From positions 1 through 5,094 of the forward strand of contig CAZAYB010000214.1 in NCBI GenBank assembly GCA_964489215.1: a DNA stretch of 5,094 nucleotides, written 5' to 3'. Made by a program: the position numbers and the translations under genes. The notes beneath the pieces are model-generated. The model saw only the letters and a list, made by a program, of their open reading frames with translations, had not been told where the DNA came from and did not search any database. Shown piece after piece: positions 1-5,094 of the stretch. The stretch is from CAZAYB01 sp964489215 (GTDB taxonomy: Bacteria; Planctomycetota; Phycisphaerae; Sedimentisphaerales; Anaerohalosphaeraceae). Each line of letters opens with the position of its first letter. The stretch's first letter is position 1.

Positions 1-1
1 G

Positions 2-961
2 TTTTGTCAGATACAAGCAAGGCTCGAGGATTTTATATGCAGATGCTCAGGAGTTAATAAAGCGGGTAATCTGTATTGTGCGGCTCTTGCGAAAAAGTAT
101 TATTTATCCGCGGTCAGATTAAAACACCAAGTCAAAAGGGACCTTAATGAATTCAGCTATCAGTTCCTGCAGTTTAAGGATTTTATTAACGCTGATATTA
201 TAGCTGAACCTAAGTTCTCTGCCGTTTATGAGGAGCTTTTACAGATTAAGCAGGAATACGGAGAGTTTGACTTTGACCTGCATGAAAAAACCATATCTGT
301 CATTACAGATGATATAACCCTGGAAGATATATATCTGGGTTCATTTGAGATTAAACTCTTTATAGATAATATCCCTGTCATGCACAAGAACAGGCCATAC
401 AAGGTTATAGCACTAAATCCAAACCCTGCGGGAAGTAATGAGCTGGTTACTCATCCGCATGTAAGTGATGAGTTTTTATGTGAAGGTGACGGTCACGGCC
501 CTATATCAAGGGCCCTTGAGCAGGGAAGATTAAATGACTTTTTTACCGTAGTTATAAGTATCCTCAATACCTATAACCCGGACAGTCCGTATGTCGCTCT
601 TTCGGACTGGGAAGGTATATCTTGCTATGACTGCGGCTATACCATGTCAGGGGATGATAACTACTATTGTGAGTTTTGCTGTAACGATTATTGCGACCAG
701 TGTTCTACATACTGCCAGAGATGCGACCAGACGATATGCCTTGGATGTTCCTATGAGTGTATTGGCTGTCATGAACCGGTATGTACTCACTGTACGGGCC
801 AATGCAGGGAATGTGAAAGAGAGTTTTGTAAGAACTGTTTAACTCAGGAAAGTTTATGTGACCAATGTGACCAAATAAGAAAGGATCAGCAAGATGAAGA
901 TAACCAAACCGATATTGAAGTTCAGTCCCACAGCGTGGGCCAAGTTGATATTCATGCGTGA
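2..961 (+). CDS. E2-like ubiquitin-conjugating protein with C-terminal Cys-rich zinc module (5' partial)
   Basis: The frame is open from base 2, so the first Met at 380 is internal and the true start lies upstream. Numbering is from base 2. Residues 1 to about 95 look helical and possibly coiled-coil. About 100-205 resemble an E2/RWD core: a strand ending in ALNPNP, then THPHV (150-154), then LCEGDG with candidate catalytic Cys160, then an amphipathic helix (AL..GRL.DFF) and a TYNPDSPYV..W.G segment, as expected after the E2 active site. Residues 208-289 carry 21 cysteines, mostly as CxxC pairs. This suggests a RING-like or other treble-clef zinc module fused to the E2, which could supply E3-like help. 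An acidic, low-complexity tail follows. The gene overlaps the JAB gene by 68 nt. By family knowledge an E2 receives a ubiquitin-like protein from an E1 as a thioester. The E2 assignment rests on motif resemblance alone. The alternative is an inactive RWD-type scaffold. Confidence 0.72.
   Translation, partial: FCQIQARLEDFICRCSGVNKAGNLYCAALAKKYYLSAVRLKHQVKRDLNEFSYQFLQFKDFINADIIAEPKFSAVYEELLQIKQEYGEFDFDLHEKTISVITDDITLEDIYLGSFEIKLFIDNIPVMHKNRPYKVIALNPNPAGSNELVTHPHVSDEFLCEGDGHGPISRALEQGRLNDFFTVVISILNTYNPDSPYVALSDWEGISCYDCGYTMSGDDNYYCEFCCNDYCDQCSTYCQRCDQTICLGCSYECIGCHEPVCTHCTGQCRECEREFCKNCLTQESLCDQCDQIRKDQQDEDNQTDIEVQSHSVGQVDIHA
623..868 (+). other. Periodic cysteine ladder (putative multi-zinc domain) within the E2-like protein
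   Basis: This stretch encodes 21 cysteines in 82 residues. After a first CxxC pair (CYDC), four 15-residue units follow from base 668 to 847, each with the pattern C-x2-C-x4-C-x2-C-x3. A final CxxC (CDQC) ends it. Spacing of the first eight Cys of the pairs (C-x2-C-x11-C-x2-C-x4-C-x2-C-x3-C-x2-C) would fit a RING-like cross-brace, but the repeat could equally fold as stacked zinc knuckles. Zinc binding is inferred from the CxxC spacing. No histidine occupies a clear ligand position except possibly His in CHEPVC. Confidence 0.75.
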
Positions 962-1592
962 TATCAGTGACAATGAAGTAGGCGCCTTTGCAATAGCCGA
1001 TAGTGATGATTTATTGTTTGTAACGGATATTGTCCTTGTAAAACAGAAGGTAACGTGTGTATCGGTATGTTTTGAGGATGAATCAGTAGCAAACTACTTC
1101 GAGGATCAGGTTGATGCCGGCAGGAAACCTGAACAATTCGCGAGAATCTGGTGCCATAGCCATCCGGGAACATCTCCGCAGCCAAGTTCCAGGGATGAAA
1201 ATACCTTTGAGAGGGTATTTGGCTCCTGCGATTGGGCCGTGATGTTCATAATAGCAACTGATGGTAAAAGCTATGCCCGGCTAAGATTTAATACCGGACC
1301 CGGCAGTGAGATACAGATACCTGTATGTGTGGATTACGGTGTTGAGTTTAAAGAAGCTGATTTTAACAGCTGGAAAAAGGAATATCACCAAAATGTTATA
1401 GAAGAATCTGCTATTAAGGTATCCTGTGGTCCAAAAGAGGTTGAGCAGGTATTCGGCTCTGAGAGTATAATAACCGGTCAGGATATTATCGATGAGATCG
1501 ACCAGATGGACCCTGCCGAACGTGAGATGCTCATGGAAGAGCTTGCCGTTAGAAGTGACTTCTGGCAGGAAAGTGAGGGATACTATGAATAA
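894..1592 (+). CDS. JAB/JAMM (Mov34/MPN/PAD-1 family) metalloprotease
   Basis: This 232-aa protein has the full JAMM zinc-protease signature: Glu28 in NEVGAF, then HSHP with His88 and His90, Ser98 and Asp101, matching E...HxH-x7-S-x2-D exactly. Enzymes of this family cleave isopeptide bonds or the C-terminal tails of ubiquitin-like proteins, so a deconjugating or modifier-maturing role in the cytoplasm is likely. The JAB domain fills about residues 5-140. The rest (about 150-232) is an acidic helical extension with no assigned role. The start at 894 is preferred because an AGGA at 882-885 precedes it and because the N-terminal segment FSPTAWAKL looks like the usual beginning of the domain. 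An alternative Met at 954 would drop that segment and has no good SD. The gene overlaps the E2-like gene by 68 nt and the E1-like gene by 8 nt, which indicates co-transcription and probable translational coupling. Confidence 0.93.
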   Translation: MKITKPILKFSPTAWAKLIFMRDISDNEVGAFAIADSDDLLFVTDIVLVKQKVTCVSVCFEDESVANYFEDQVDAGRKPEQFARIWCHSHPGTSPQPSSRDENTFERVFGSCDWAVMFIIATDGKSYARLRFNTGPGSEIQIPVCVDYGVEFKEADFNSWKKEYHQNVIEESAIKVSCGPKEVEQVFGSESIITGQDIIDEIDQMDPAEREMLMEELAVRSDFWQESEGYYE

Positions 1593-2241
1593 TGAAAGAT
1601 ATTCAAGACAGGCCGATATAGTTCCCAGAAAACGTATCCTTGACTGCAAAGCCACTGTAATAGGTGTCGGTGCGATAGGCAGACAGGTCGCAATTGAGCT
1701 TGCCGCTATAGGAGTGCCGCATATACAATTAATAGACTTTGATGTGGCAGAGGTAAGTAATATCGCCTCACAGGGCTATTTTGCTAAAGATATCGGCAGG
1801 CCGAAGATAGATGCCACATGTGATTTATTAAGACAGATCAATCCTGACCTGAAGGTTGAACTTGTTTTTGACCGGTTTAAAAGATCAGCTGATATCGGCA
1901 ACTGTGTTTTCATGTGCGTTGACAGTATAGAAACAAGAAGGCATATCTATAACGCCCTAAAGGACAATGTATTATTCTTCTGTGACGGCAGGATGAGTGC
2001 CGAGGTTTTAAGGGTAATAACCGCCTGTGACGAAAAGAGCAGGGAATACTATCCGACAACATTGTTTTCATCAGATCAGGCCCATACCGGACCGTGTACA
2101 GCAAAAACTACCATATACTGCGCCAATATAGCGGCGGGTTTTATGCTGGCACAGTTTACCAAGTATCTAAGGCTTTTGCCCATCGATCCCGATATACAGG
2201 TAAATATACTGGCTTCGGAGATAAACGCAGGGCAATGTTAA
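1585..2241 (+). CDS. ThiF/MoeB/HesA-family E1-like adenylating enzyme
   Basis: This 218-aa protein is a single E1-type Rossmann domain. It has ERYSRQ at the N terminus, GVGAIG nucleotide loop (27-32), LIDFD with Asp51/Asp53, SNIASQ (58-63), GRPK with Lys74, INP (85-87) and the conserved Asp113 in CVDS. The family adenylates the C-terminal Gly of a ubiquitin-like or sulfur-carrier protein. The canonical Arg of SNxxRQ is Ser62 here. Cys171 in TGPCTAK sits where an E1 thioester cysteine could lie, so transfer to the neighbouring E2 is plausible. There is no UFD-type E2-recruiting domain, so this is a minimal E1. The start at ATG 1585 has a GAGGGA just upstream (1575-1580) and overlaps the end of the JAB gene by 8 nt. 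A longer in-frame start at 1492 would lie inside the JAB gene and add residues unlike the family. The E2-JAB-E1 order matches what I know of PRTRC cassettes. Confidence 0.95.
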   Translation: MNNERYSRQADIVPRKRILDCKATVIGVGAIGRQVAIELAAIGVPHIQLIDFDVAEVSNIASQGYFAKDIGRPKIDATCDLLRQINPDLKVELVFDRFKRSADIGNCVFMCVDSIETRRHIYNALKDNVLFFCDGRMSAEVLRVITACDEKSREYYPTTLFSSDQAHTGPCTAKTTIYCANIAAGFMLAQFTKYLRLLPIDPDIQVNILASEINAGQC

Positions 2242-2252
2242 TTTCAATCCCG

Positions 2253-2292
2253 GCTTAGCGATAGTTGAGGGTGACTATCGCTAAGCATTTTT
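2253..2292 (+). terminator. Intrinsic terminator after the conjugation cassette
   Basis: A perfect 13-bp inverted repeat (arm GCTTAGCGATAGT at 2253-2265, partner at 2274-2286) encloses an 8-nt loop and is followed by A then five T's. It begins 11 nt after the E1-like stop codon. The short T-run suggests incomplete termination, so some read-through into the next genes is possible. It could also be an mRNA-stabilising or processing hairpin. Confidence 0.72.
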
Positions 2293-2312
2293 AAAACTAT
2301 GAGGTGAAAGAT

Positions 2313-2588
2313 ATGGAAAGAATACAGATAAAAACAGTAGATAAGTTAAAAGACCTTTCTAAAAACGGTATTGAGTGTTTCATACTCCTCAGCGGAGGGC
2401 TTAGAAGCTCAAAGTATATTCGGTATGACAAAGACAAAAAGAGTTTTTATGTTTTTAACTATATCGATGGTACCGATCAGTTATTAACCCAAAAGCAGCT
2501 TCTTGACAGGCAGTACTGCAATATATCAGAAGCCATGGAAAAAGGTTCACTAATAGCGGAGGTGGCAAAATGTACTATAAAAAGATAA
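2313..2588 (+). CDS. Small hypothetical protein, 91 aa
   Basis: I cannot assign a function. The protein is 91 aa, soluble, mixed alpha/beta, with no membrane segment and no cysteine motif. The core LLSGGLRSSKYIRYD, then YVFNYIDGTDQ, then NISEAMEKGSLI, looks like a small accessory family found in phages and mobile elements, as far as I can recall without a search. The start at ATG 2313 is chosen because GAGGTG (2301-2306) sits 6 nt before it. A GTG at 2304 is part of that SD. It does not end in Gly-Gly and does not look like a beta-grasp modifier, so I do not propose it as the missing ubiquitin-like protein. It overlaps the next gene by 19 nt, so the two are probably coupled. Confidence 0.82.
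   Translation: MERIQIKTVDKLKDLSKNGIECFILLSGGLRSSKYIRYDKDKKSFYVFNYIDGTDQLLTQKQLLDRQYCNISEAMEKGSLIAEVAKCTIKR
2558..2562 (+). promoter_or_regulatory. Strong Shine-Dalgarno for the 219-aa gene
   Basis: GGAGG lies inside the end of the 91-aa gene, 7 nt before ATG 2570. It fixes the start of the next gene and supports the 19-nt overlap. Confidence 0.8.
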
Positions 2589-3229
2589 ACCTGAAAAAAC
2601 GCGGTGAGATGATTGCTTTTTTAAAGAATCATTTCAGATATGACACGATGAACTCGTGGAACCGCTCCACGAGCTACGCGAATAATATCAAGCTGTATAA
2701 TGTCGATAAGCCGGATAATATTGATGAGGATATATGGTGGCAGATGCTGACCATAACACAGTGGCAGGAAAAGTTAAGTGATCTGCTCGAAGATTTCGGT
2801 GCAAGGTATAACTGGAACTGGCAGGCAGGGATTAACGGCAAAAGCGGCGGGTATATCGTACTTTACCGCGGCGGCATAAAACCCAGCGGTTATATGAGTT
2901 ATTGCACACACTGCGGCCAGAGAAACTTTAAGAAAGTGCCCGAAGGTCATATAGGTATATGCGGCAGATGCGGTGCAAAGAAAAGGGTTAATTTCCAAAA
3001 GACGCATATGCAGGTATTTACGTGGCCGGGAAAAGCAGTTGATATGCATGAGGATTTTCGCGATTGGGGGATGGAAGAATTGCGTGAACGAGTAACTTTG
3101 GTACAGGAATTTGATAAACTCGCAGATGAGATCATTTCAGAATATATCTCAATATGTCAAAATTATCGTATTTTAGAAGAAGAGATTTTCGTACCAAAGA
3201 AAGTAAAAGTTTTAGAACCGGTAAATTAG
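2570..3229 (+). CDS. Hypothetical zinc-ribbon protein, 219 aa
   Basis: The N-terminal half has a basic start, a helical segment and TMNSWNRSTSYANNIK (about 26-41), which looks like the conserved core of a widespread uncharacterised family seen in phages and accessory regions (from memory, not searched). A WQAGINGKSGGYIVLY segment (84-99) follows. Then comes a four-cysteine zinc ribbon: Cys112, Cys115, Cys131 and Cys134 (CTHC...CGRC). The C-terminal part is helical and acidic, ending near EEEIFVPKKVKVLEPV. The zinc site and the many aromatic residues would fit nucleic-acid or protein binding, but no enzymatic motif is visible and I assign no function. The strong SD at 2558-2562 sets the start. 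The next gene begins 10 nt after the stop, so the two are almost surely co-transcribed. Confidence 0.88.
   Translation: MYYKKINLKKRGEMIAFLKNHFRYDTMNSWNRSTSYANNIKLYNVDKPDNIDEDIWWQMLTITQWQEKLSDLLEDFGARYNWNWQAGINGKSGGYIVLYRGGIKPSGYMSYCTHCGQRNFKKVPEGHIGICGRCGAKKRVNFQKTHMQVFTWPGKAVDMHEDFRDWGMEELRERVTLVQEFDKLADEIISEYISICQNYRILEEEIFVPKKVKVLEPVN
2653..2673 (+). repeat. Intragenic 8-bp perfect inverted repeat
   Basis: CTCGTGGA (2653-2660) and TCCACGAG (2666-2673) flank a 5-nt loop within codons 28-35 of the 219-aa gene. There is no T-run, so it is not a terminator. It could form an mRNA hairpin or be a by-product of the Trp-Asn-Arg-Ser-Thr coding sequence. Confidence 0.5.
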
Positions 3230-3239
3230 GAGAAAAACC

Positions 3240-3542
3240 ATGCTTTATATAAGATTGTTTCACGGCAGAAAGGACCCAAATCAGGACATGAACGAATGGG
3301 GCTCTGACGGGCCGGTATTTGGACCGTATGATTATGTGCATACTACCTACGCGAATTTTATTCGTATGGGTAAACCTGACGGCAATTGCGACCAGCTTCA
3401 AGTAATCGAAGAAGATATGCTTTACTATGATAACGTTTATTATGGTGACTGGAGTGTATTTACAGAAAAGATATTTAGTCAATCCGATTACAAAGTAAGT
3501 AACTTAGATCCGGCCAAAGCGAAAGTTCAGGCTGTTTCTTGA
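3240..3542 (+). CDS. Small hypothetical protein, 100 aa
   Basis: I cannot assign a function. This 100-aa soluble protein starts MLYIRLFHGRKDPNQDM, then WGSDGPVFGPYDYVHTTYA, and later DMLYYDNVYYGDWSVF. It is rich in Tyr, Trp and Asp. From memory this pattern belongs to a small conserved family found beside phage-like and accessory genes. It has no cysteine cluster and no membrane segment. AGGAGAA (3228-3234) overlaps the previous stop codon and gives a good SD for ATG 3240. It is the last gene of the + strand run, and a hairpin follows the stop closely. The final 20 or so residues (DPAKAKVQAVS) look disordered. Confidence 0.85.
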   Translation: MLYIRLFHGRKDPNQDMNEWGSDGPVFGPYDYVHTTYANFIRMGKPDGNCDQLQVIEEDMLYYDNVYYGDWSVFTEKIFSQSDYKVSNLDPAKAKVQAVS

Positions 3543-3551
3543 TTTATTTTT

Positions 3552-3581
3552 TCCGCAGTCGATTTTCTGACTGCGGATTTT
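3552..3581 (+). terminator. Probable intrinsic terminator at the end of the + strand run
   Basis: A perfect 9-bp stem (TCCGCAGTC at 3552-3560, partner at 3569-3577) with an 8-nt loop is followed by four T's. It begins 10 nt after the stop of the 100-aa gene. On the - strand the stem is followed by A's, so it would not be a good terminator for the convergent operon. The T-run is short, hence moderate confidence. Confidence 0.65.
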
Positions 3582-3623
3582 ACCGCCCCTTAGCGACAGC
3601 TATATTCAATATTAGCAACAATA
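3582..3623. other. Convergent intergenic remnant with a copy of the terminator arm
   Basis: This short AT-rich gap separates the two convergent operons. It contains CTTAGCGACAG (3589-3599), which matches the left arm of the hairpin at 2253-2286 (CTTAGCGATAG) at 10 of 11 bases but lacks a matching right arm. No gene or - strand terminator is evident. Confidence 0.4.
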
Positions 3624-4253
3624 TCAGAAAAGGGTTGGCTGATTTTCATTAAAGTTTTTAGAGGCTTTGGAAGCTGGTTTTGTGTTAGCCTGCTTGCCGG
3701 GAAACTTGATAATTTTTGTTTGCTTAGAGTTTTGAAAATCAGGTTCTTTTGTCTCATCCGGCATGTATGGTATTAATCCTTTTGCGTATGCTGCTTCCTG
3801 GATTTCGCGAGGGGCCATGCGAATATCCATCAAAAATCCATTGACTTCGACCATCCAGACAAGAGGATTGTCTTTGAGTATTTCCGGGAGGCACCAGTTA
3901 GGGTCCATCGGGATAATATTCAAATAATCACGGATAATTTTTGATTTGGCAGTCATTGTTCCCTGCGATACCCCGAAACCAGAGGCAACTTCGGCCGAAC
4001 TCATATAAGGTTCAAAGCTTGAGTCCTGTAGAAAGTTTACCCAGCCCAAGGCATGAATTATGCCGCTTGCCCAGCTTTTAGCTCTGCCCTGTTTGACAGG
4101 GGAACCTTTCTGGTATATTTTTATAGCCATATCCCTGGCAAGCTGCTGATAATCTTCGTTTAGATACTTTTCGCAGAAACCATCAGTTAGATTTACAATA
4201 TCTGTAAAAATATCATGAAATTCTTTGGGTATATATTTTAATAATCTCTCCAT
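3624..4253 (-). CDS. DUF6398-like protein with probable helix-turn-helix
   Basis: This 209-aa protein resembles DUF6398 proteins as I remember them: an N-terminal helical region (IPKEFHDIFTDIVNLTDGFC), then the central WASGIIHALGWVNFLQD (61-77), then SSAEVASGFGVSQGTMTAKS (85-104), then DPNWCLPE and VWMVEVNGFLMDIR. Residues 85-112 read like a helix-turn-helix followed by a helix, which suggests DNA binding or a regulator-like fold. The DUF has no known function. The tail after about residue 170 is Lys- and Asn-rich and probably disordered. An AAGGAA SD (4261-4266 on the + strand) lies 7 nt before the start. It is the last gene of the right-to-left operon, 21 nt after the zinc-ribbon gene. Confidence 0.85.
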   Translation of the reverse strand: MERLLKYIPKEFHDIFTDIVNLTDGFCEKYLNEDYQQLARDMAIKIYQKGSPVKQGRAKSWASGIIHALGWVNFLQDSSFEPYMSSAEVASGFGVSQGTMTAKSKIIRDYLNIIPMDPNWCLPEILKDNPLVWMVEVNGFLMDIRMAPREIQEAAYAKGLIPYMPDETKEPDFQNSKQTKIIKFPGKQANTKPASKASKNFNENQPTLF

Positions 4254-4274
4254 TGCGAAGTTCCTTTTTATCTA

Positions 4275-4712
4275 TTAATTTTTTGTTGTCGGATACCAGC
4301 TGCCGGGAACCAGTTCAAAATTTAAAATATCCTTAAAAAAATACGCACGGTCCAGTATCTGTGCCGAATCCAGTTTGCCGCTATAACCTTCTTTCCAGTC
4401 GTTTGCGTCAACAATGCCCATCGTAAGGTATTCATTGCCGATCACTTCAGGATTTACTTTCTCAAGGCAGGTTGTCATCAGTGACTCTAACTCAGGTTGT
4501 TTGGCGATTATCAGATCACAGTTTATACAATATATGCATTTTTTATTCACAAGAATAATCTGATGCGGGTCAATATGGATAACCAGAGGAAATTTTCTGA
4601 TTTTTGTACTCTTGTCACACTTGGGGCATTTGGTAAAGGCGCAGTCGTTGTATGAATTGAGAAAAAAGTAATGTCTTGTTTTATAGGAGTTTTTGCCAGT
4701 TCTTTTTGTCAT
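4275..4712 (-). CDS. Hypothetical zinc-ribbon protein, 145 aa
   Basis: No function can be assigned. The protein begins with a basic segment (MTKRTGKNSYKTRHYFF), then holds CPKC (Cys29, Cys32) and CIYCINC (Cys59, Cys62, Cys65), enough for one zinc ribbon spanning about 29-65. Between them lies a hydrophobic strand-rich segment (FPLVIHIDPHQIILV). The C-terminal half has conserved-looking VDANDWKEG and ends VPGSWYP. Its start codon overlaps the stop of the upstream gene as ATGA (4709-4712), so translation is probably coupled. The SD is weak (GAAAGAA), in line with coupling. The zinc ribbon suggests nucleic-acid or protein binding, by inference only. Confidence 0.85.
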   Translation of the reverse strand: MTKRTGKNSYKTRHYFFLNSYNDCAFTKCPKCDKSTKIRKFPLVIHIDPHQIILVNKKCIYCINCDLIIAKQPELESLMTTCLEKVNPEVIGNEYLTMGIVDANDWKEGYSGKLDSAQILDRAYFFKDILNFELVPGSWYPTTKN

Positions 4713-5056
4713 TTCTTTCGGTCTTTAGCGTGTTTATCCATCACGCATAAAACACGATGGATCCTTCTGTATGTTTCATTGTCAGCAGTAAGCAGCAATA
4801 TGCCGCGATTGAAAAATTCAATCTCTACCTCATCATCGGTTAATATAATTTTCAGATAATCATATTCCGGCGGGCTGCCAATACTCCTGTCCCCATAAGA
4901 ACCGCCGAGGTTCAGAATATCTTCATTGTTAATGGGTTTGAGGATGTCAGGTGTAATCTGTGACCTTCGCCAGATTTTAACAGGCAGATCCGCAGGCTGC
5001 TTTCCTTTTTCGAGCATTCCGTGACGATATTCAATTCTTTCAATATTCTGTAGCAT
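4709..5056 (-). CDS. Hypothetical protein, 115 aa, first gene of the - strand operon
   Basis: I do not recognise this family with certainty. It is a soluble protein of 115 aa without cysteine motifs or membrane segments. Visible features are VKIWRRSQITPDIL, LGGSYGDRSIGSPPEYDYL (50-68) and a strand-rich stretch EVEIEFFNRGILLLT (76-90), ending in a basic tail (DKHAKDRKK). The start at 5056 is supported by AGAGG (5061-5065 on the + strand) 4 nt upstream. An internal Met at residue 14 is a possible later start without a better SD. It overlaps the next gene by 4 nt. Any promoter would lie in the last 38 nt or beyond the window, and I could not identify one. Confidence 0.82.
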   Translation of the reverse strand: MLQNIERIEYRHGMLEKGKQPADLPVKIWRRSQITPDILKPINNEDILNLGGSYGDRSIGSPPEYDYLKIILTDDEVEIEFFNRGILLLTADNETYRRIHRVLCVMDKHAKDRKK

Positions 5057-5094
5057 AAAACCTCTGATTATTGTTGCTGTAATCGACTCTTATT

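Noticed and set aside
497..514. 6-bp inverted repeat GGCCCT/AGGGCC within the E2-like gene
   Set aside because: It is short, lies inside the coding region of the presumed active-site area and has no T-run. It is likely chance.
591..842. + strand reading frame of 83 codons inside the E2-like gene
   Set aside because: It overlaps the Cys-rich domain in another frame, has no SD and its translation resembles no protein. It is a shadow of the Cys-rich coding sequence.
1281..1655. - strand reading frame of 124 codons opposite the JAB and E1-like genes
   Set aside because: It is antisense to two genes with clear catalytic motifs, has no family resemblance and no SD support.
2265..2300. Possible promoter (TTGAGG ... 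TAAAAC) before the 91-aa gene
   Set aside because: Spacing is about 21 nt, the -10 is poor and the first box lies inside the terminator hairpin. It is not supportable.
2313..2588. The 91-aa protein as the ubiquitin-like modifier
   Set aside because: The size fits, but there is no C-terminal Gly or Gly-Gly, it lies beyond a terminator, and its motifs look like an unrelated small family.
3132..3482. - strand reading frame of 116 codons opposite the 219-aa and 100-aa genes
   Set aside because: It is antisense to two well-supported genes with good SDs. The translation has no recognisable domain.
3610..3625. Weak palindrome ATATT/AATAT as a terminator for the - strand operon
   Set aside because: It is a five-base AT-only stem, too unstable, with no following T-run in the - strand direction.
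4736..4762. 7-bp inverted repeat ATCCATC/GATGGAT in the 115-aa gene
   Set aside because: It is coding sequence with a 13-nt loop and no T-run on either strand, as expected by chance.

Overview
The window reads as bacterial DNA (or a bacterial mobile element). It has moderate-to-low GC, tightly packed genes, clear Shine-Dalgarno (SD) sites, short overlaps and the standard code. There is no RNA gene, transposase, integrase or CRISPR array. Taxonomy cannot be settled from the sequence. Several of the hypothetical families here look to me like ones seen in Planctomycetota and related anaerobes, but that is only an impression.

Region 1 (1-2241, + strand) is a compact ubiquitin-like conjugation cassette of three overlapping genes. 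The first is the 3' part of a large gene. It encodes an E2-like (UBC/RWD-type) domain with a candidate catalytic Cys, followed by a strikingly periodic cysteine ladder that could be a RING-like or other treble-clef zinc module. The second is a JAB/JAMM (Mov34/MPN) metalloprotease with a complete zinc motif. The third is a short ThiF/E1-type adenylating enzyme. Together they could activate (E1), transfer (E2, perhaps aided by the zinc module acting like an E3) and process or remove (JAMM) a ubiquitin-like modifier. The gene order E2-JAB-E1 recalls the PRTRC cassette, and the parts list recalls Bil-type antiphage conjugation operons. No modifier gene is visible, so it may lie upstream of base 1 or elsewhere.

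Region 2 (2242-2312) holds a perfect 13-bp hairpin followed by five T's, probably an intrinsic terminator, and the SD of the next gene.

Region 3 (2313-3542, + strand) is a run of three small genes of unknown function: 91 aa, a 219-aa zinc-ribbon protein, and 100 aa. They are closely spaced and look like accessory families. A second hairpin closes the run.

Region 4 (3624-5056, - strand) is a convergent operon of three genes, transcribed from right to left: a 115-aa protein of unknown function, a 145-aa zinc-ribbon protein coupled to it by an ATGA overlap, and a 209-aa protein resembling DUF6398 with a likely helix-turn-helix segment. Nothing in the sequence links it to the conjugation cassette.
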